This document shows, in pieces, positions 5,789-9,794 of a DNA stretch of 9,794 nt (position 1 is its first letter; each line of letters starts with the position of its first letter). Source of the DNA: Chloroflexi bacterium RBG_13_53_26 (GTDB taxonomy: Bacteria; Chloroflexota; Dehalococcoidia; UBA2247; RBG-13-53-26); assembly GCA_001795035.1 (NCBI GenBank), contig MGMW01000078.1:1-9794 (forward strand), written 5' to 3'. The notes under the pieces were generated by a model. It was given only the letters and a program-made list of their open reading frames with translations, ran no database searches and was not told the DNA's origin. The position numbers were made by a program, and so were the translations under genes.

Positions 5789-6294
5789 CGAACCACTCCC
5801 CTTGCCTTGAGCCTCTTCCTGGTATGTTCTACCAGTCCTCCCGCCGCAATAAGCTCCAGCATGAATTCGGGATAAGGTTTGGCATGAAAAGTCCTGCCTC
5901 TGGTGATGTTCTTGATTTCACCAGTTTCAAGTTCTATCTCCAGAATGTCACCAGACTGCGTTACCTCCACCGCTTCCTCACACTCCAGAATAGGCAAGCC
6001 AATATTGATAGCGTTGCGGAAGAAGATACGCGCAAAGCTCCTGGCGACAACGCAGGAGATACCGGAGGCCTTGATTGCCACAGGGGCATGTTCCCTGGAT
6101 GAGCCACAGCCGAAATTGGTCTCGGCGACTATGAAATCCCCCGGGGCTACTCTCTTCACAAACTGGGCATCAATGCCCTCCATGCTGTGTCTGGCCAGCT
6201 CATCAGGGTCAGAAACATTGAGGTAGCGCGCCGGAATTATGGCATCCGTATCCACATTGGCGCCATACTTGTGCACCTTACCTGTCAACTTCAA
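5785..6294 (-). CDS. leuD: 3-isopropylmalate dehydratase small subunit
   Basis: Small (swivel-domain) subunit that pairs with LeuC to isomerise 2-isopropylmalate to 3-isopropylmalate. The 169-residue protein is the short archaeal/HacB-like type. Visible motifs are NVDTDAIIPARYL (13-25), ETNFGCGSSREHAP (58-71), which contributes to the active-site entrance, and ARIFFRNAINIGLP. The start is TTG at 6294, sharing TTGA with the leuC stop, with AGAGG at 6302-6306 seven nt upstream. Its own stop shares ATGA with leuB. Overlaps on both sides suggest coupled translation, keeping the LeuC/LeuD subunits balanced. Confidence 0.96.
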   Translation of the reverse strand: MKLTGKVHKYGANVDTDAIIPARYLNVSDPDELARHSMEGIDAQFVKRVAPGDFIVAETNFGCGSSREHAPVAIKASGISCVVARSFARIFFRNAINIGLPILECEEAVEVTQSGDILEIELETGEIKNITRGRTFHAKPYPEFMLELIAAGGLVEHTRKRLKARGVVR

Positions 6295-7547
6295 TCCGCT
6301 ACCTCTTCCGGGCTGGCGATCTTCCCTAACACAGCGCTGGCCGCCGCAACAGCCGGGTTGGTCAGGTAAATCTCGGAATCAGGGCTTCCCATTCTGCCCA
6401 CGAAATTGCGATTCGTCGTCGATACACAACGCTCACCAGCCGCCAGAACACCCATGTAACCTCCCAGGCAGGGGCCACAGGTAGGCGTACTAACGGCTGC
6501 TCCCGAATTGACGAAAGTCTCGATCAAACCTTCTCTCAATGCTTCAAGGTAAACCCTCTGGGAGCCAGGAATGACTATGCAACGCACCCTGGGATGCACC
6601 TGCCTGCCTTTGAGTATCTGAGCTGTAATCTGCAGGTCCTCCAGCCTGCCATTGGTGCAACTGCCGATGACCACCTGGTCAATCTCGATTTCGCCAACCT
6701 CACTGATAGGTTTCGTATTAGAGGGCATATGAGGGAAGGCAACCTGAGGCTCGAGCCTGGAGACGTCGTACTCCACAACCCTCGCATACTCGGCATCCTT
6801 GTCCGCCTCATAAACCTCGTATGGGCGCTTGGCCCTCGGTCTGACATACTCAATGGTCTTGTCATCCACTCCCAATATACCTGCCTTAGCTCCAGCTTCA
6901 ATGGCCATGTTGGCCATGGTAAAGCGTCCATCCATAGACAGCATCGCCACAGCCTCGCCTGTAAACTCCATGGCCGAATAGAGAGCACCATCCACCCCGA
7001 TAGCGCCTATGGTATGCAGAATGAGGTCTTTGCCCCCGGTCCATCGGCTCAGCTTTCCGTGATAGACGAACCTGATGGTTGGAGGGACTTTCATCCAGAT
7101 CTCACCGCTAGCCATGGCTGAGGCAATATCTGTTGAGCCCATCCCAGTAGCAAAGGCTCCCACCGCTCCATAGGTACAGGTATGAGAGTCGGCCCCAATA
7201 ACCACGTCGCCGGGAAGCACCAGGCCTTGCTCTGGGAGGAGCACATGCTCAATTCCCATCCTGCCCACCTCGAAATAGACCAGGCCTTGCTCCAGGGCAA
7301 ACTCACGTACCAGCTTGGCCTGCTCCGCTGAAGGAATATCTTTATTGGGAGTGAAATGGTCAGGGACCATGACCACCTTCCGAGGATCGAAAACCCTTTT
7401 GATTCCAATGCGTTTGAATTCTTTGATAGCAATGGGGGCCGTAATGTCGTTAGACAAGACAAGATCAACCCTGACATTTACCAGTTCGCCAGGGGTGACT
7501 TTTGTCTTGCCAGCATGGGCAGCGAGGATTTTCTCAGATAGAGTCAA
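6291..7547 (-). CDS. leuC: 3-isopropylmalate dehydratase large subunit
   Basis: Large, iron-sulphur-containing aconitase-like subunit that with LeuD converts 2-isopropylmalate to 3-isopropylmalate. With the start chosen here it has 418 residues, the usual size of the archaeal/homoaconitase-like LeuC. Motifs: GADSHTCTYGAVGAFATGMG from residue 118, IGSCTNGRLEDL with cluster ligand Cys297, and TCGPCLGGYMG with Cys357 and Cys360; these three cysteines hold a [4Fe-4S] cluster. The frame stays open further upstream to 7589, but the extra 14 residues would be read entirely inside leuA and are not family-like. The TTG at 7547 gives the normal start TLSEKILAAHAGK and has AGAGGA at 7554-7559. The gene overlaps leuA by 14 nt and leuD by 2 nt. 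Confidence 0.95.
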   Translation of the reverse strand: MTLSEKILAAHAGKTKVTPGELVNVRVDLVLSNDITAPIAIKEFKRIGIKRVFDPRKVVMVPDHFTPNKDIPSAEQAKLVREFALEQGLVYFEVGRMGIEHVLLPEQGLVLPGDVVIGADSHTCTYGAVGAFATGMGSTDIASAMASGEIWMKVPPTIRFVYHGKLSRWTGGKDLILHTIGAIGVDGALYSAMEFTGEAVAMLSMDGRFTMANMAIEAGAKAGILGVDDKTIEYVRPRAKRPYEVYEADKDAEYARVVEYDVSRLEPQVAFPHMPSNTKPISEVGEIEIDQVVIGSCTNGRLEDLQITAQILKGRQVHPRVRCIVIPGSQRVYLEALREGLIETFVNSGAAVSTPTCGPCLGGYMGVLAAGERCVSTTNRNFVGRMGSPDSEIYLTNPAVAAASAVLGKIASPEEVAD

Positions 7548-9066
7548 CCGAGTTCCTCTTCTTGGCCGCCAACAACCTGTTGAGGGCATTCATGTAGGCT
7601 CTGGCGCTGGCAACAATAATGTCGGTGGCAGCTCCACGCCCTGTGTAACTCACGCCATCGCTCTCAATCCTGATCAGCACCTCACCAATGGCATCGATCC
7701 CGGCTGTAACCGAGCTGACGCTGAACTCAGTAAGCTTGTTCGGTACACCGATTATGCGGTTGATGGCTCTATATACCGCGTCCACTGGTCCGGCGCCCAG
7801 GGCAGCATCGGCAAAAACCTGGTCATTAGGTCCAATCAGCCTCACCGTAGCCGTCGGTATACCATGGTCACCACAGGAAACGCCAATATGATCCAGGTGG
7901 TAGATCTCTGAAGCAGTACGCATTTCCTCAGCCACAAGGGTTTCGAGGTCGCGGTCCGTCACTTCCTTTTTTTTCTCGGCAACCTCTTTGAAAGCATCGA
8001 AGGCCCGATTCAGTTCTTCTTCAGCTAAGGCAAGGCCCAACTCCGCTAATCTCTCTCTGAAGGCATGGCGACCGCTGAGCTTACCCAGTACCAGTCTGCT
8101 GGCCGGAATCCCCACATCCCGCGGATCCATAATCTCATACGTGATCGCCTTCTTGATCACCCCATCCTGATGGATGCCTGATTGGTGACGGAAGGCATTC
8201 GATCCAACAACAGCTTTGTTGGGCTGCACCATAAAACCCGTCAGCTCACTAACCAAGCGACTGGTCTTATAGATTTGCGTAGTATCAATCCGGGTGGTCA
8301 GATTGAACAGGTCATGTCGTGTCTTGAGCGCCATCACAATCTCTTCCAGGGAGGCATTGCCCGCCCGCTCCCCAATGCCATTGAGAGTGCATTCAACCTG
8401 CCTTGCCCCCTGGCGAACAGCCTCCAGGCTGTTCGCCACCGCCAGCCCCAGGTCATCATGGCAATGAACACTGACTATGGCTCTGCCGATGTTGGGTACA
8501 TTGCGGAAAATGCCCTGGATAAGATTGCCAAACTCCTGAGGAATGGCATAGCCTACAGTGTCAGGGATATTCACTGTGGTTGCGCCCGCCTTAATAACCG
8601 CCTCCAGAATCATATAGAGATAGGCGGGATCAGTACGGCTGGCATCCATTGGCGAGAATTCCACATCGTTCACATATGTCTTGGCCCGGGCTACCATATC
8701 CCGCGCCTGCCCGAGGACTTCTTCACGACTCTTCTTGAGTTGATAAGAGAGATGGACATCCGAGGCGGAGAGGAACACATGGATACGGGGGTGTTCAGCT
8801 TCCTGGATTGCCTCCCAGGCAGTATCAATAGCCTTTGCATTAGCGTGGGTCAGGGCACAGATGGCTGACTGGCGAATCTCTCTGGCGATAAGCCTCACAG
8901 CTTCAAAGTCACCTTTGGAACTGGCGGGAAAGCCGCCTTCGATAACGTCCACGCCGAGCTTCTCCAGTTGCCTGGCTATCTCCAGCTTCTCCTGAACATT
9001 TAGCATCCCCCCCGCCGCCTGCTCTCCATCACGGAGGGTCGTATCAAAAATAGTGACTTTGTCCAT
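7534..9066 (-). CDS. leuA: 2-isopropylmalate synthase
   Basis: Condenses acetyl-CoA with 2-ketoisovalerate to make 2-isopropylmalate, the committed and usually leucine-inhibited step. The 510-residue protein has an N-terminal TIM-barrel catalytic domain with DTTLRDGEQ (8-16), VNIPDTVGYAIP, HCHDDLGLAVANS from residue 201 and LNGIGERAGNASLEE. Asp13, His201, His203 and Asn237 match the divalent-metal ligands of the family. A linker with HQSGIHQDGV and GKLSGRHAF follows, then a C-terminal LeuA allosteric domain (about residues 365-500) carrying GxGPVDAVYRAI and GRGAATDI. Full length supports feedback control by leucine. A citramalate synthase of the same family would look similar, but the leuCDB context favours IPM synthase. 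The ATG at 9066 lacks a clear Shine-Dalgarno site. Confidence 0.95.
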   Translation of the reverse strand: MDKVTIFDTTLRDGEQAAGGMLNVQEKLEIARQLEKLGVDVIEGGFPASSKGDFEAVRLIAREIRQSAICALTHANAKAIDTAWEAIQEAEHPRIHVFLSASDVHLSYQLKKSREEVLGQARDMVARAKTYVNDVEFSPMDASRTDPAYLYMILEAVIKAGATTVNIPDTVGYAIPQEFGNLIQGIFRNVPNIGRAIVSVHCHDDLGLAVANSLEAVRQGARQVECTLNGIGERAGNASLEEIVMALKTRHDLFNLTTRIDTTQIYKTSRLVSELTGFMVQPNKAVVGSNAFRHQSGIHQDGVIKKAITYEIMDPRDVGIPASRLVLGKLSGRHAFRERLAELGLALAEEELNRAFDAFKEVAEKKKEVTDRDLETLVAEEMRTASEIYHLDHIGVSCGDHGIPTATVRLIGPNDQVFADAALGAGPVDAVYRAINRIIGVPNKLTEFSVSSVTAGIDAIGEVLIRIESDGVSYTGRGAATDIIVASARAYMNALNRLLAAKKRNSVDSI

Positions 9067-9081
9067 GCCGTACAGTACCGC
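9067..9081. repeat. Imperfect palindrome next to the leuA start codon
   Basis: GCCGTACAGTACCGC is symmetric about position 9074 apart from one mismatched pair, with GTAC half-sites on either side of the central base. It occupies the place where a leuA ribosome-binding site would be expected. The centre is too tight to form a good RNA hairpin, so if it matters it would act as DNA. It may be chance. Confidence 0.3.
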
Positions 9082-9146
9082 TAAGAAGCAGTATCCTCCA
9101 CTCTCTCCAATTCCATTACTTTAGCCTTGGTTATGGCTATTGCCAT
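9081..9146 (-). CDS. 21-codon ORF in the ilvC-leuA spacer, possible leader peptide
   Basis: A short ORF starts at ATG 9146-9144 and ends with TAG at 9083-9081, 14 nt before leuA and out of frame with it. Its product begins MAIAITKAKV and ends VEDTAS, with two Ile, two Val and one Leu. That is some branched-chain content but not the run of Leu codons of a classical attenuator. Its start codon lies inside a small hairpin (9133-9146), and only a weak GGTG precedes it. An ORF of this length easily arises by chance; it is listed because it fills the spacer of a leucine operon. Confidence 0.2.
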   Translation of the reverse strand: MAIAITKAKVMELERVEDTAS

Positions 9147-9159
9147 TTGTCACCAGGCT
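9123..9159 (-). other. Composite RNA stem-loop candidate in the ilvC-leuA spacer
   Basis: On the minus strand AGCCTGGT (9159-9152) pairs with ACCAAGGCT (9131-9123) with one bulged A. Inside it ATGGC-AATA-GCCAT (9146-9133) forms a second perfect 5-bp stem. No U-tract follows, so this is not an intrinsic terminator by itself; it could be an mRNA-processing or regulatory structure ahead of leuA. Confidence 0.4.
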
Positions 9160-9163
9160 TTGT

Positions 9164-9182
9164 CTCTCCAATAAGTGGAGAG
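9164..9182 (-). other. Short hairpin immediately after the ilvC stop
   Basis: CTCTCCA (minus strand, 9182-9176) pairs perfectly with TGGAGAG (9170-9164) around a 5-nt loop, starting 2 nt after the ilvC stop codon. ACAAAG follows rather than a U-tract, so full termination is unlikely and leuA probably still receives readthrough from ilvC. The downstream arm belongs to a 10-nt sequence repeated at 9111-9102. Confidence 0.45.
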
Positions 9183-9184
9183 CA

Positions 9185-9794
9185 TCAGCCCTTAAGCCAA
9201 GGCATCATGTCCCGCAGTTTCTTGCCCACGATTTCAATAGGATGTGTCTCCTCTTTCCTCTTCATGGTATTGAAGCAGGGGCGGCCAGCCTGGTTCTCCA
9301 GTATCCATTCCCGAGCGAAGCTGCCATCCTGTATTTCATCAAGAATGATCCTCATCTCTTCCTTGGCCATTTCATCGACAACCCGAGGTCCCCGAGTATA
9401 ATCGCCATATTCGGCGGTATCACTAACCGAATAGCGCATGTAGGTCAAGCCACCCTGATAGATGAGGTCAGTGATCAGCTTCAACTCATGGAGCACCTCA
9501 AAATAGGCAATCTCTGGCTGATAGCCCGCCTCAATCAAGGTTTCAAAGGCAGCCTTTATCAACGCCGAGACACCACCGCAAAGTACTGTCTGCTCCCCAA
9601 AAAGGTCGGTCTCCGTCTCTTCCGCGAAAGTAGTCTCTATGACCCCTGCTCTGGTGCAGCCGATGCCCTTGGCGTAAGCCAGAGCCACATCCTTCGCTTT
9701 GCCAGAAGCATCCTGGTAAACAGCCACCAGAGCCGGAGGTCCCTTGCCCTCTGTATACAGCCGCCGCAGCATATGTCCTGGACACTTGGGAGCA
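9185..9794 (-). CDS. ilvC: Ketol-acid reductoisomerase, C-terminal part (runs off the window)
   Basis: Only about 202 residues of an expected 330 or so are present; the reading frame continues past the right edge, so the Met at 9772 is internal (the preceding residues read APKCPGH, as in the family's APKGPGH). The enzyme isomerises and reduces acetolactate to 2,3-dihydroxyisovalerate, and acetohydroxybutyrate likewise, using NAD(P)H. The visible part is the knotted helical domain of the short class I type. It shows GKGPPALVAVYQDASGKA, DLFGEQ (metal-binding Asp and Glu four apart), FEVLHELKLI (two Glu four apart) and the substrate-binding Ser in YSVSDTAEYGDY. Glycine in APKGPGH is Cys here. 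It supplies the valine/leucine branch and sits first among the visible genes of the ilv-leu operon. Confidence 0.96.
   Translation of the reverse strand, partial: APKCPGHMLRRLYTEGKGPPALVAVYQDASGKAKDVALAYAKGIGCTRAGVIETTFAEETETDLFGEQTVLCGGVSALIKAAFETLIEAGYQPEIAYFEVLHELKLITDLIYQGGLTYMRYSVSDTAEYGDYTRGPRVVDEMAKEEMRIILDEIQDGSFAREWILENQAGRPCFNTMKRKEETHPIEIVGKKLRDMMPWLKG

Noticed and set aside
7548..7589. Extension of leuC upstream to 7589
   Set aside because: The added residues are read inside leuA and are not family-like; TTG at 7547 with AGAGGA upstream gives the normal LeuC N-terminus.
7315..7911. 198-codon plus-strand ORF across the leuC-leuA junction
   Set aside because: Antisense to two well-supported genes and without recognisable motifs.
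8182..8868. 228-codon plus-strand ORF opposite leuA
   Set aside because: It lies wholly antisense to the conserved leuA catalytic domain and its translation shows no recognisable fold or composition; shadow ORF.
9067..9184. T-box riboswitch ahead of leuA
   Set aside because: The spacer is too short for a full T-box and I cannot find the conserved AGGGTGGNACCGCG-like box.
9770..9772. ATG at 9772 as the start of ilvC
   Set aside because: The frame continues upstream to the window edge with family-like residues (APKCPGH), so this Met is internal.

Overview
The window looks like ordinary chromosomal DNA from a moderately GC-rich bacterium. The best taxonomic guess is a Dehalococcoidia-like member of the Chloroflexota. 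This rests on gene content and order (an ilvC-leuA-leuC-leuD-leuB operon with small archaeal-type LeuC and LeuD, followed by rsmD-coaD-ferredoxin, opposite a yggS-proC-yggT-cvpA run) and is an inference, not a database match. Twelve protein genes are supported: eleven intact within the window or running off one edge, and one apparently frameshifted. No tRNA, rRNA, CRISPR array, transposon or phage gene was seen.

Plus strand, left part (1-3139). A membrane-embedded exosortase/archaeosortase-family protease or transpeptidase opens the window. It is followed by a perfect 15-bp inverted repeat. Next come yggS (PLP homeostasis protein), proC (last step of proline synthesis), a YggT-family membrane protein whose frame is broken near its N-terminus, and a CvpA-family membrane protein. 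yggS-proC-yggT is a widely conserved bacterial neighbourhood.

Minus strand, right part (9794 down to 3194). Transcription runs right to left. The 3' two-thirds of ilvC is followed by a 118-nt gap holding possible RNA secondary structure and a 21-codon ORF. leuA, leuC, leuD and leuB then follow with overlapping ends. Together they turn acetolactate-derived 2-ketoisovalerate into 2-ketoisocaproate, the leucine precursor. After a 150-nt gap with a very good sigma70-type promoter come rsmD (16S rRNA methyltransferase), coaD (CoA synthesis) and a YfhL-type 2[4Fe-4S] ferredoxin. The ferredoxin and cvpA converge on a shared stem-loop at 3149-3176.

I found no clear undescribed system. The points most worth a second look are: the disrupted yggT with an ATC in the start position; two promoters (rsmD and yggS) whose -10 boxes lie only 12 and 10 nt before the start codon, implying leaderless or nearly leaderless mRNAs; the perfect inverted repeat at 719-750; the mutually exclusive pairings possible in the ilvC-leuA spacer; and frequent TTG starts, two of them in TTGA stop/start overlaps.
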